Source: Brachionus manjavacas (taxonomy: Eukaryota > Rotifera > Eurotatoria > Ploima > Brachionidae). From it: a stretch of 64,000 nt of DNA. Position numbers and translations under genes: made by a program. This document shows, in pieces, positions 51,960 through 64,000 of this stretch. The notes beneath the pieces are model-generated. The model saw only the letters and a list, made by a program, of their open reading frames with translations. It ran no database searches and was not told where the DNA came from. The stretch spans positions 4,960,001-5,024,000 of the forward strand of contig JAHQIY010000006.1 of assembly GCA_019054805.1 (NCBI GenBank). Reading direction: 5' to 3'. The number at the start of each line of letters is the position of its first letter. The stretch's first letter is position 1.

Positions 51960-52702
51960 TTTTATATTGAAAATAGGGGTAAAATAATCAGAAAAAAAGT
52001 CTTTTACTCTTTGATTATATAAAATAGTCTAAGTTTGAATTTGTCATAAGTTATTATGAGTCAAAAATTAATTCTTAAATAGAAAAATTGCAAATTTAAT
52101 TTAATAAAATTTCCAGTGAAATAAATTTGTCTTTTAATTTTTAAAAAATTCAAAAATAGATCTGTTAATAAATTTTAAATTTTTCTTTCTTTTGCCAAAA
52201 AAACTCAAAATGCTTATTGACTGAAATGAGTATCAGAATGAAATCCTTGCAAATTATCCCGGGAGTCTGGCATGTAAATAGCCATAAGCCTAATACCTAA
52301 GACTCGGTTACAACCCCGGTTTTTTCTATTTCATGTTTACTTTAACACCTGTGCTTAAAAATATGGAAAATTAAAAAGCTTTTAATTACCAAATATAATT
52401 TTATAACTCCAGTCTTTTTTAATTTATCATATAGTCTCATATGATCAAAAAATTGAAAATTTTATGCGTAATGAGCTTATTAAGTAAATTTTTTTTCATG
52501 TTTTTATCAATACCAAAAATTGCTTTTTTTGTTCTTTCAATATTTTAAACAAAAATATAGTAATGAACAATTGGTATTTAAATTCAAAAAAAACTTTCAC
52601 TTAAACGAAGTTAGTTCGATTTTCACTTTTTATTGTTTGTATTTTTTTTTCCAAATTGTAAATTTATAATATTCGACCAAACTGTAATAAAATTTAACTT
52701 AG
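51960..52702. other. 5' flank of PPP6C and possible tRNA-like relic
   Basis: Near 52257-52322, ATCCCGGGAGTCTGG and ACTCGGTTACAACCCCGG include a B-box-like GGTTACAACCC with a pairing CCGGG/CCCGG. It may be a worn tRNA-derived repeat; no cloverleaf could be completed. Confidence 0.3.
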
Positions 52703-52892
52703 TTTCAAAAACGATTACGCCATTTTATTCTTAATCAAGAGTTTTTTGATGATGCTAAAGATGATAAAGCTCAAAATGCAAGTGAATTCAAAATAAGGGA
52801 AGAAATCTCTATTGATGATCTTAGTGAAATTATTGATGAAACCGATGAGCTAGAAGAGATTGAATTTGGTTTATATTCTTTTGTGCGGCAAA
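52703..52892 (+). other. Orphan exon-like open frame
   Basis: A stop-free 190-nt segment bounded by an acceptor (TTAACTTAG) and a donor (AAGTAAAT), reading KRLRHFILNQEFFDDAKD, ASEFKIREEISIDDLSEI, then DETDELEEIEFGLYSFVRQ. It is acidic with coding-like composition in a barren region. No partner exons found; it may be a stranded exon, part of an unknown gene, or a transposase relic. Confidence 0.35.
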
Positions 52893-52906
52893 GTAAATTT
52901 TTTTTT

Positions 52907-53070
52907 CAATTTTCAATTTGCTCTTTTTTCTCAATTTAATTGCATTGCAAATTTGTAAATATGTTAAATTGAAATTTTAAAGCTTTAAAATTTAAAAAAC
53001 TGTGTTAATTGCAATGCAATTGAATTGTGCATTTGAAATTTTTGAGAAAAAAAGAGCAATTTGAAAATTG
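52907..53070. repeat. Foldback (hairpin) inverted repeat
   Basis: Left arm CAATTTTCAATTTGCTCTTT with TTCTCAA and TTGCATTGCAA; the right arm repeats these in inverse order (TTGCAATGCAATT, TTGAGAAAAAAAGAGC, AATTTGAAAATTG), with about a 20-nt extra piece in one arm. The whole could fold into a long imperfect hairpin of about 160 bp, as in MITEs or foldback elements. Confidence 0.68.
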
Positions 53071-56000
53071 AACAAAATATTTTTACGTTGCCAATTTTGC
53101 ATTATTTTTTAATAATTAGTGTTGTAAATCCGCTTTAAATTACACCATAAGCCCAATCTAGAATTACCGATTTTTTTATAATCCCAATAAATAAATAAAA
53201 AATTTTGATATTACCTCGGGCTTCTAACAAAATGTATTAATTTAAAAAAATTGAAAAAAATTTTTTACAAATTACCCCACCCATTTACACCTGAACCCCA
53301 TGGGGTTGTTAGCGAGGATTAACGGCATTTATTTTTATTGATTTTTTTGAAAATTAATCTTTTTTATTTATATCAAGGCTAATCCATTAAAGAGAAGTAA
53401 AAAAATATACAAAAATTAAATTTGCAATCAAAAGAAATAAACTTGTTATGCCACATGAGTTAAATGAGTTTTTGATTAAATGCTTTTCAAACTTTTCCAA
53501 TATTTCAGAAATCCAATTTATTGCCAATTCAATGCAGGTGTTTTTGAATTCTCATATATGGTATATTCAATTTTCCTAGTCTTAAACCATTCCATTTAGC
53601 ACAATAAACGTAAAAAAGCGATAATGCTCTTAGAGTAAAGTGCAAAATTTAGAAAAGCTTAAATTTGACTAATTTTCTGATTCAAAATCAACTCTATATT
53701 TTTTTTTATTTTTTTTAAGAGAGTAAAGACATTTTTTTTGCCTGATTAAAAGCAGAAAAAATGTAGTATTTTCCGGGTATTTTCCAGCTAATTCAATTTT
53801 AATTGTTATAACATACAAACTATGTAATTAACTCTAAAATAAAAAAGGTTGGATTTGGGTGCTGCGCCCCCTCCGTTCCTCGTCAGATTTTTAAGTACAC
53901 TCTCAATATTTGATTTGTTTAACTTGCATTTTTTCAACTCTTCAAAAATTGTTGGAAGCATTTTTATATTTTTAAAAGAAAAAATCTTGAATTTTATGAA
54001 TGTTTTACACTTTCCTATTCATTTTTGATCAAAATTTACAGAATCTGGATTAAAATTGAAAATTAATGGAAGAGAATAATAAACAGTTAGGTTGAGGTTA
54101 AGACTAAACGTTACATAACGTTAAAGAGCCCTTCTTTTTTTGTCGGTTTTTAGTTCCTTTTTATTTTAAATTAATCTTGAATTTTTTTGTACTAAATTTA
54201 TTTTTTTACAAAAATGTCCTCTTGAGAGTGCATTTTTTCCTCCTTTATTAGCAAAGTCTTTATTTAGATTTAAAAATATTGTTCACTTGCTTAGTTTACT
54301 ACACTAATGACTTTTATAAGAGATGAACTTCCATCATGGTTCCGAAGCAAGGCCTTTAAATTATTTTATTTATTGTTCATTTTTGCTTTTATTGGCTTTT
54401 TTTAACGCTTTTTAAAATCCTTTTTTATTTCAATTTTTTTTTTAAACAAAATTAAAGTAAATTAATTAAATCAAAATAAGAATAAATTTTAGATTACGAG
54501 AGAATGGAATTATTAAGCTTTGATTTAGTGGATAAAATATGGAATATGTTTATAAATTATATTTGGTAAGCAATCGACTATTTGAGAGGTTGAGTTTGTT
54601 CTAGGAACATTAGTTTTAGTTGACTCAATTGCTAACATATCAGTCCAATTTTTATTAACTTCAAAATTGTGCGCTTGTCAATAAATTTTTTTCAAAAATT
54701 AATCAAATTAAATTCGCACTTTTTTAAATTATTTAACTTCTATAGAAGTTAATAAAAGTACACGGTAAAGATTTTTTGACAAATCTATCTATTAAAAGTT
54801 TTATTTTAATGAATTTTATAGATATATTTTTGAACTAATTGCCATTCAAATTTACAAGTCTGGTTAATATTTGATTCTTCTGGCAATAATAATTATTAAT
54901 TTTTAAAATAATGCACACTTTTTATAATCGCTTTTGAATACAATTTTACTCCAAAAATATGAGAACAAGGGTAATATTTAAAATAATATTTTTTGAACTT
55001 GAAGCTTAATTTTTCAAAAAAAAATTGTCAAAATTATGATAAAAACCAAGATCAGTATCTGCGAGTTAACAGTAAAAAAATATTCAAGATTTTGAGAATA
55101 AAGTTTTAAGTTATGCAACAAATTTTTTTCTTTTAGTAATTATTAATAAAGAATTTTTTTTCAGTGTAAAAAATTGAATATTATTAACCAAAAGCTCAAA
55201 AATTCAAATTAAATGCCAAATAAAGCAGATTTTTCAACGAGATAATAAATCAGCTTTATCTTTGTAAAGTTTTGCAAACAAGCCTGAAATTTATTATCTA
55301 TGAACAAAATAATTAATGAAAAATTTTGCAATAAAAATACAAACTGCTATTTAATAAAATAAACTAAGTTAGGTTAAAACAAAATCAAGATCTTATTTAA
55401 ATTAACAAAAAAACTCTAAATAGTAAGTTTATTATTTTAGGATATCATTAATAAAACTTCTTTATTTAGGGGCAGGATTTTTTTATCCTACTGAAAGACT
55501 CAAAAATTTTGAAGATTAATTAAATATTTTGACAAATAAAGTTAAGCTAATAAAAATCAACTCTGAATATCTTTAAAAAGCAATCATTATTTCCAATTAG
55601 ATAAGAAACTTTTGAAATCAATTCTTTAGGTTAAAATGCATAATTTTTATCTTTTTTTTTTTTGTTGATTTAAGCTTTAATAAAAATTTATTCGAACTGA
55701 TTCCTTCGGTTAAACGTTTGATAAAATTTTTATTTTTTATTTGTTTTGAGAAAAGATAAATTTGTGTGATTCATTTGTTTAAAAATATTCATTTCCTCTC
55801 ATAAATCAAAAACATATTTTTGCTGAAATTAGGGCAAAGCAAAATTATTTTCAAGTTTCTACTCTGATTAAAATAATTCGAATGCAAAATTTTTAAGAGT
55901 TTTAATAGCGATCCGAGATTTACATCTTAAAAAAGTTTGGTCATCTGCCAGTTGGAATGCAATCGAATCTTTTAAAATATTTTTTTTTAATTTATTATCT

Positions 56001-59000
56001 AGAATTCGATCAAAAAGTTTTTTCTGACGTTCGTATCAAATTTTTAATTTAATTTTAATTTTTTTTATCAAGATATCATTTAGAGACCTAATTTTAAATT
56101 TTTAGTAAAAAAAAATAATTTTTTAAACATTAAAAAATAGTTTAATCATTAATATTTCTTTTATAAATAATAATTCATAAATTAGGTGAATAAGAGTTTA
56201 TTTAAAGCTTCTTTTTTTCTTTTTTTTTTCTTCTTTTTCCATAATGCTAATTTCCTATAAAATTTATTTTATTTAATCAAGGCATGAACATTTTCATGAT
56301 TTTATTTTAAAAATAATTTTCAATTTAAATCTGAGGTTTATTTTTTGGCCTAAATTTACTTTTATCTAGCAAAACACACCATATTTTTAAAATTGCATAA
56401 TGCCAAAGTTAAAAATTTTATTAATCAATAGCTGTAATATCAAATTTTAATAAGCATTAAATTTGGCTGATTGAGTATGTGACATTATGTCATTTGGGAT
56501 ATATAGTTGCCATCGGATAAATTTAAATTGCGTGGTTATATTTTTGACACTCAAATCATAACTTTTTTTTATTAAAAAGCTTTCTTATTAGCAAATACTA
56601 ATCTAATATTTACTTAAATTTTTAGATTATAAGTACAATTTTATTTTTTTTTAATAAAATTCAATATTCACCAAGTAATAGCTAAAAATTATTTAATGGT
56701 CATGGGTATTCAAACAAATCGATAAAAACAAAGGTTGTTTCTTTAAATGAAAAGATAAAAATTTCTGAAAATATCAAGACTTTAGCCAAAAATCCATTGA
56801 ATTGAAAAATGGCAGCTCAGTCATTTGTAGGAATAAATAAACACTTTTAATTTTATTTTTATTTAATGCTTTATAATTTATTCGATCAAATTATTCATTG
56901 CATTTACTGGATTTTCATATCAAATTATTGATTTTAAATTGAATCTAAATAAAAGTTAAGAAAATTTGAAAAAACTCTTATCAATTTTATTTAACAAAAC
57001 TTTCATTTATTAATACCACAAAAATTTAAATCAAATTTTTTTGTTTCATGTTTCTGTTGTGAACAAATGGGTCAAATTGTTAAAGGTAAAATAGCTTAAC
57101 TGATAAACGCAAAACCTTTAAAAAGTTATTTTAGTAATAAAATTTGGATACATGAGAAAGAAAACACATACCATTTCTTTAGGCTAAAGCTGATAAGAAG
57201 CTCCTAAAAAAGAACTTAATTCATGATCAAGTTTCAGATTTATCAAATTCGAAATTTGATACAAAATTTTTAAAAGATAAAAAAATTTCGCTCAAAATTG
57301 TTGCTTCTCGAATTTAAAGTGTAACTTACAGACATAAGGCAAACGAAAATGTTTAAGCATATCAAATCTCCAGATTAAAAAAAGATTTTATAACTGTATT
57401 TATTTTCTAGTTTTTTTTTTTAAATTTAAGTCTATTAAACAGCTTCTAATGAACTAAAGGAAGCTAAAATCGAAGAAAGTAAAAAATTGAAATTTTTGTT
57501 CGGGAAAAAGATGAATGACCTGAGTCTATTTATTCAGCTATTAGCGAAAATATTTCCTTTATAGTCAAATCCTACAGAGCTCTAATTTGACACTAATTGT
57601 GAGCACGGTATTGCACCGGATCAATATATTTTTAAAAGAGAAGAAATATTTTTGTAAACACATGAATTTAGCAAAGCGATTATTAATGACAAAGTCAAAC
57701 ATATTTTTTGAATAAAAATTTAATTATTCATAATTGGTTTTGACTTAAAATGGGACAAGTTCTAGTTCTAAAAAAATACAATTGATCACTTGTGAATATT
57801 TATTTGACTCTTAAAGTAAATTTTTGATTAAGTGGTGTTTAGTGTTTTAAAGTTAAGATTTGGCTTGATCTTAATGTCAAAAAAAAATAATCTTTAATTT
57901 TACCAAACTTTAAGGTTAAAACAAAATAGAATTAAAATTGGATTTCTTGCTTAAACTACAAAAAATCACTATTTTAATCAGAGTTAATAAAAATTTTAAG
58001 GTTGACCCTATTTGAATTAGTCTAGCTGGCCATTAACTAATTGATTTAGTCTGAACTTAGATTAGGAATTTTTTTCATTTAGATTATCTTAACTTTGAAT
58101 CTAGCAATGTTAATTGATTGAAAGAAGTTTTTAGGGCATTTTTTTTTCAAATTTTTAATGAATTTAAAAAGGTGTATTATATAAAAAGTAAAATATTTTA
58201 TCTGAATCTTTATTTATTATTTTATACAACTTCTTAAATAAAAATTGAAAATTTTGCTTTTCAAGTCTAGTTCACTAATAACAAAATAAATTTGCTTTTA
58301 ATAGCCTAATTACAACCGATTCGGGTGTTGTTATGACAATTTTTAGTGTATATTTCCTAGAGAAATCATTCATTTAAAATTTAATTTATCGATATATTTA
58401 GGAATTTTCTAAATATTTAATTTTAAAAATCAGACAAAGAAATGAAATTATTTTTGTAAATAAAAGCTTTTAGAAAGTTCCCAAAGCATTAATAAATTCA
58501 ATTCTTTAGAAACATTCTTTTACTGATAAAAAATGCCTCAGGATAAAAAGGTAAAGATTGAGTAATGTAAAGTTTATTTTCAAACTTCTTTGCTTAATTG
58601 ACAACCGAAGCTTGCTAAACAAAACAAAAATTCGAAGCTAAAGCTTCAACACTAAATTAGATATTAATGTTTACTTACTTTTCATCATCTTTTTGAAAAT
58701 AAATTAAACTAATGTAGTTTTTAATAATCAGAGAAAAAAGTCCAAATAGCAAAATTTTCATCCGCCATTTTAGCAACTTCTTTTAAATTTGGAATTTTGC
58801 ATTCAAAGCTCTTAGCTTTTGGTCCGGATCAGAGTTTAGCTAAGCACAGATTCCCGATTTTGTACATCATTTTTGGTAGCAATATCAACTCATGAATTAT
58901 TATAATTGAATAAATCTTAAGGCATATATGAAGCATTTCGAGCTTTTTATTGTATTTTTTTAAAATCTTTTAAATTTGCGGATCTTGGCTGCAATAGCTG

Positions 59001-59274
59001 TCTGCGCATGCAAATAGCTAAAAAGAAATTCATAATTTCAAATGAGAAAAAAAATAATTTCTATAATATCTAGATTTTTTGATTGAATTTCTAATTAAAA
59101 TTCGGTTTGTCTTAAATTAAACAAAAATCGATACAAGACCTCAGTACCTAAGCCTGAGAGTGTTTTTTTCACTGTCCAGTCTTTTTTAAATCACGCTAAA
59201 TTTATTTTTTTTGTTCAGATTTAAATTACTAAACCAGTTGACAAAAAATTGGAAATAACTTTGTTGGCAACAAA
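53071..59274. other. Long intergenic region, AT-rich
   Basis: Over 6 kb with no gene that I can support. Small landmarks: a CCCCATGGGG palindrome near 53300, a GC-rich patch near 53860-53885, and AACGTTACATAACGTT (perfect 7-bp arms) near 54107. Distal regulatory sequence for PKA RI cannot be excluded. Confidence 0.5.
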
Positions 59275-62200
59275 ATGGACCTGCTCAATCAATCGCGTTC
59301 AAACAGTCAATCAAACGAGGACCATACTCTAAAAGAGTGCGAAGCCTTTGTAAATAAACACAACATTAAAGATTTGCTAAAAGACTGCATTGTTCAATTG
59401 TGCCTGAAAAAGCCCGAAAATCCAATTACTTTCCTTAGACAACACTTTGAAAGATTGGAAAAAGTAAGTACTTGGATAAATCGAACGAGTCTAATTAATT
59501 TAATTGCGTTCTTCCTTTTTCTTTTTTTCTTTTTTTTCTTGGCTTATTTATTTAATTATTTTCTAATGCAAAATAATAATCACGATTTAATCTTGAATTT
59601 CCTTGATTCGAAAAAGATTAATGGTAAAATATTTGCTTTTTGAGCCGTGGTTGTTGTTTATACAACAAAAATGCATAAAAGTCTAGTTTTCATATAAAAA
59701 TAAAATCCAAACTCTATTTTACTCGGCTAAAATTTAAAAAATTTTCATCCTTTCAAAATGGGCAACTGCACTGCTAATTCGTTTGACTTGTACAAAAGCT
59801 GCAAATACGACTTTTCCAACATTGGTATATACCGTCAATTTTCCGAGCATCAGCTCTTCGATCCAGAAGTGGTGCTGAAATTTTCGCATGTCAGAAACTC
59901 GAAAAGAATACCTGTTGTCCAAGAGGCATGTTTTTTAGAATCGATCTCTATTAGATGCTTTCTATAGCCAGCATTTGCCAAGCTTCATTTAATTCTAAAT
60001 TAAAAGACAAACTCTAACACTTTTTATAACATTCTATATTTAAATTAGATCATAAGCTCAATTGAGTGCAATAATGGCTCTAATCAACAGCATTTTTTAA
60101 ATTATAACTTGCATCAATTCATAAACGTAAGGTTTTTACTGCCTAGATTTTTATTTTTTTTAATATTAGATATTGGTTTTAATTATTTAAACTGCTTTTC
60201 TATTATCAAAGACTAGTGTCTATTTTTATTTGTTTCACTCTAGTGTTTAGTTTAGTTCACTCTCTTAGCTTTTTTGTAACTACCTTGAATTAAAAATAAT
60301 TTCAGGATTGTGTAAATTTGTGAATTTATTCAATTAATTGTTAATCTAAAAGGGAGTGAATTCTCTTGTCATTTATTTTTTATAAATAATGAAATAATTG
60401 ATTCAAAAAAAAATTTGAATTTAGTTTGTTGGGCTGAATGGCGTTTATAATGAAATGACAATGATTAAAATAGAAATTCAAGTGAAGCAACATTATTTTC
60501 GATTTGATATTAAAATGAGAATTATTTGTAAAAAATATCAGTTTTGTTATTTGATAAGGTTTTTCTTTCATTTCAGCAAAAACCATGAATAGATTTAAAT
60601 TAAATTAAAATTTCCTGTTGTAGGAATTCGACATCAAGTGAATACATATTTTCATCAAATTTTTTCTATTTAAATAATTTCTGACTTTTTTAGTTTCAAA
60701 AATAAATTAACTAGATAACAACCAGACATGATTGCAAAAAAATTTAGTCTAAAATTTTGATGAGTCAAGTTAAAATAAAAAGCAGAAAATTTTTGCCTTA
60801 ATATGAATGCTGTAATCTGCTATTTATTATGTCAAAGAAGAGTAATTATTGCAGTAAAACTTTATCCTAATGCAAGTTAATTACTTTTTACACACTGGCA
60901 TTATCATTAAAATTTTTCAATTCTGTGAACACAGCAGTAAATTAAGCATACTTATACAAAACAACTTCCTGTTTAAATAATCGATATAAAAAATATCACA
61001 ATAAAGCATTTATTTAGTCAAACTTCTCCTAAATCGTTTTGTTCTTTTAAAAGCTTGATGAATTTTTTTTATTTTTATAGATGTTTTTAGGATTGCTCAT
61101 TTAGTTGTAAAATTTAGCTGTAATTATAATTAGAATTTAACTAAAATTAAAGACTAAATTTAAAGAGAAATAAATTTTCTTTTTTTTAGGAACAAAAATT
61201 GATCAACGGAACCACCACAAACATAAGTTCACACAGTGCCAAGACAACTCGAACAGAAAAAATTAACTCTTCAGCATCACCGAATAATCAGCGCCTAGGA
61301 CAAATTAATGTTAATACAACACATTCACTTACATCTAGCATGAACAGTTCGGAGTCGAATTCGACCACAGGGTCTCATACAGTAATAAATGGTGTAGCGA
61401 ACATGACTATGAATGAAGAGTCCGAAGAGAATGTAACAATGCTTCCACCGCCAAAAGCGGTCGGCAAGCTTAGACGAGGTGCCGTAAGTGCTGAACCGTT
61501 TTCAGAAGAAGACGCTACTTCATATGTAAAAAAAGTAGTACCCAAAGATTACAAGACAATGGCTGCTTTGTCCAAAGCAATATCCAAAAATATTCTCTTT
61601 GCTCATTTGGATGATAATGAGCGAAGTGATATTTTCGATGCAATGTTTCCTGTGGTGCATTGTGCCGGCGAAACAATTATAAAACAAGGAGATGAGGGTG
61701 ACAATTTTTATATAATTGATAGTGGTGAAGTTGCTGTCTATGTTAATAACGAGTTGGTGACAAATATATCAGATGGGGGAAGTTTCGGTGAGCTTGCCCT
61801 TATTTACGGACAATTGAGAGCTGCAACAGTAAAAGCAAAATCGGATGTTAAGCTTTGGGCTATTGACAGAGATACATACAGAAGAATATTGATGGGTAGC
61901 ACCATACGTAAAAGAGACATGTATCAAGAATTCTTGAGCAAAGTTTCAATATTAGGTAAATAAAAAGATACTTTTAAATTTTAGCTTTTAATTTCAAAAA
62001 ATTAAGAATCTTTGGATAAATGGGAAAGACTGACTGTTGCGGATTCACTGGAACCGGTTCAGTTTGACGATGGACAAAAAATAGTTGTGCAAGGCGAACA
62101 TGGAGAAGACTTTTTCATAATTATAGAGGTAATATAAACTAAAAATTTAAGATGGTATTTTTAAAATGTTTACCAGGGTAATGCCGCTGTTTATCAACAA

Positions 62201-62431
62201 AAGAATGACAACGAAGAGTCTGTTGAAGTTGGCCGTTTGGGGCCATCTGATTATTTTGGAGAAATAGCTCTGTTGCTGGATAGACCTCGTGCCGCTACTG
62301 TTATTGCCAAAGGACCTTTGAAATGTGTTAAACTCGACAGACAACGATTTGAAAGAGTACTTGGTCCTGTATCCGAAATTCTTAAACGAAATATTTCACG
62401 CTACACTAGTTTTGTTTCTCTATCGGTATAA
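59275..62431 (+). CDS. PRKAR1A: cAMP-dependent protein kinase regulatory subunit type I
   Basis: Exons 59275-59463, 61190-61955, 62007-62128 and 62177-62431 give 443 residues. Residues about 18-63 are the RI dimerisation/docking helices ([34 protein letters not shown]). After a Ser/Thr/Asn-rich linker, about 60 residues longer than in vertebrates, comes the pseudosubstrate RRGAVSAE (158-165), whose Ala at the phospho-site marks type I. Two cAMP-binding domains follow ([20 protein letters not shown] and [20 protein letters not shown]), each with the conserved Glu and Arg, and the end [11 protein letters not shown]. It holds PKA catalytic subunits inactive until cAMP binds. RIalpha versus RIbeta cannot be told; the gene is probably the single invertebrate RI. 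Symbol given by homology. Confidence 0.95.
59758..59925 (+). CDS. Candidate alternative first exon of PKA RI (MGNC N-terminus)
   Basis: Open frame from ATG at 59758: [19 protein letters not shown], then [19 protein letters not shown] and RIPVVQE. It ends GAG before GCATGT, a GC-type donor, after exactly 56 codons (phase 0), the phase needed to join exon 2 at 61190. The GT two bases further would create a stop at the junction. The start Met-Gly-Asn-Cys fits N-myristoylation with adjacent palmitoylation, so this isoform (436 residues) would be membrane-bound and lack the docking helices. Codon composition is coding-like against an AT-rich intron. Transcript evidence is lacking. Confidence 0.55.
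59926..61189. other. Long PKA RI intron, remaining part
   Basis: AT-rich intron sequence up to the acceptor TTTTTTTTAG before exon 2. No other element recognised. Confidence 0.5.
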
Positions 62432-64000
62432 TCAGCACCAAAATAATACTTTATAAGTTGATGAATTTTTGTTATTCTAAAAAAATTGAGAAATAAAATA
62501 GAATGATCTTTTACAGCTTGTATTTTATTTTAACTTTAAATTTTTTTTTGCGCAAATTATTCAAATTTTTTTATTCTCACTTACTCACTTTGTTATCGTA
62601 TTAAGACTTTAATTCACTTAAAATAAATAATTAAAAACTCATTTCATTTAATAGTAATTTTTAATTTAATTATGATTAAAATAAATTATTTGTTTTTTTT
62701 TCTTTCTAATATTTGATTTGTAATTTTTTTTAAAATAAAATTATTAAAAAATTTGTTCTATAATATTTACACCAAAAGAATCGGATTTTTATTAAATTAA
62801 AATTTGTGTCCCCATTTTAAAGTGGTTTAAAAAATTTCATTTGAGAACTGATTTGATTCACTAAGGTTTTAATTTTTAAATTTTTGAAGAAGTCACTTCC
62901 GACCAAATTGGGAAGAAAATCTAAAAATAAACTAAAAATATTTATTTATTTTTCAAATTCAAGGTTAATCAATAAGCTAGTAGTCCTATCCGATTGTTTA
63001 ATGCTTCATTTATTTAAAATATTTCAAATTTTACAAAAAAAATTGAAGAAGACTCAAATTATAAAGAAAAGAATAAAGGAAGTTAGTTGAAATAAGAGCG
63101 AAATTATAGGTTAATAAGCGAAGTAAAAATCAATGATGTGTTTTTGTTTGCAAAATATGGTGTCTAAATTATAATTATTTGAGATAAAAGACTATAATAA
63201 AATAAGTAACTTCAAAAAACTGAAAAATATTTTTTGACTCTTTTTTCAAGAATTTTTTCGTATGCTTATTTAACTCAATTTAATTTAAAAACTAGCATTA
63301 TTTATTATTTATCATCTCTAGAAAATTATTTTTTATACTCAATGTATTTAGAAGGCAATTTCTTTCAGATGCCTTTAATATTTTTAAATTTTAACTGAAA
63401 AAATTTTATTCAATCTTATTGTTTAATATTAGAACGATGAGACCAAGTGTCTTTGTTTTCTGGATAAAAGCCAGCAGAATACAATAGAGAATGGTCAAAA
63501 AATTAAATTTTACTGTTTTGTTTAATAAAATCAGGCAAAAAATAGTTATTAATTTAAATGAGATTAGCAAACTCAACTTTAAATAAAAATTATAGGGCAT
63601 TGTGAATTTTCATAAAAACATTCCAAGAATTCCAAAAATACAATACTTTTTCATTAATTTAAATTAACAAAAGTGAGATTTTTATACTTTGATGATGAAA
63701 CAAATTGAAACAAAATAAGTTTCAGTAAATTAAGCAAACAAAAATTAATTTTAATTAACAGAAAATTATTAATCATCAAATAAAATTTCAATATTTTGAG
63801 ATTTATTATCTTTGTCTCTACGATCTATTCTAATTAGAAATTTTTTTTGCAATTTGTAAATTTATTTTATTTAATTGTTAAAATTCTTTTATCGCTACTT
63901 ATAATTTTGAAGAAGGTGGTTATTTATTTAAAAAATTTGATTTTCAAAACTTATTTAACATTCATTTTGGTTAATATTTTTTATTAATATTGTCAAGTGA
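62432..64000. other. 3' flank and intergenic
   Basis: AT-rich; includes the PKA RI 3' UTR with an AATAAA-type signal near 62492 (gagaaataaaatag). No gene seen to the window end. Confidence 0.5.

Overview
This is a eukaryotic, almost certainly animal, window. It is very AT-rich between genes, uses the standard code, and has small introns (mostly 45-60 bp) with GT-AG borders. The genes are metazoan: IFT22, a HECTD2-type HECT ligase, an Additional sex combs-like (ASXL) protein, PKA regulatory subunit type I, PPP6C, an ABCB9/TAP-like half transporter and acyloxyacyl hydrolases. Compact introns, AT richness and LINE/SINE debris fit a small-genome invertebrate, possibly a monogonont rotifer such as Brachionus. 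That identification is inference. I rebuilt gene models by hand from splice sites, reading frame and family resemblance; most close exactly in phase.

Layout. 1-7.8 kb: start of a secreted M14 zinc carboxypeptidase (minus, cut by the window edge), a Thr-rich chitin-binding mucin-like protein (minus), a decayed inverted copy of an esterase, IFT22 (plus) and the intact secreted esterase (plus). 9.4-13 kb: an ABCB9-like transporter whose one long intron holds a transposon relic. 13-17.6 kb: a small four-helix membrane protein, several decayed coding relics, a tRNA-derived SINE head and a LINE 3' end. 17.8-26.4 kb: three tandem, intact acyloxyacyl hydrolase genes (all minus). 26.5-30 kb: an SPFH/Band-7 membrane protein (minus) and an RS-rich, RSRC1-like protein (plus). 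30.4-34.3 kb: HECTD2-like ligase (plus). 34.8-36 kb: LINE fragments. 36.8-46.8 kb: ASXL-like gene with large introns and one 3-kb GC-rich exon. 47.5-49 kb: pogo-like terminal repeat and truncated LINE. 51-52 kb: intronless PPP6C (minus). 52-59 kb: mostly featureless, with one orphan exon and one foldback repeat. 59.3-62.4 kb: PKA RI with a second possible first exon.

Several products are secreted and could act at the gut or body surface (carboxypeptidase, chitin-binding mucin, esterase, three lipid A-type deacylases). The rest are housekeeping or regulatory genes with no evident joint pathway; this is not an operon.

The most unusual points are the intact acyloxyacyl hydrolase triplet with patchwork gene conversion and copy-specific introns, a candidate N-myristoylated alternative start (Met-Gly-Asn-Cys) for PKA RI using a GC donor, a 527-bp TA-flanked inverted-repeat element inside the ASXL gene, and the strong base-composition island of the ASXL exon.
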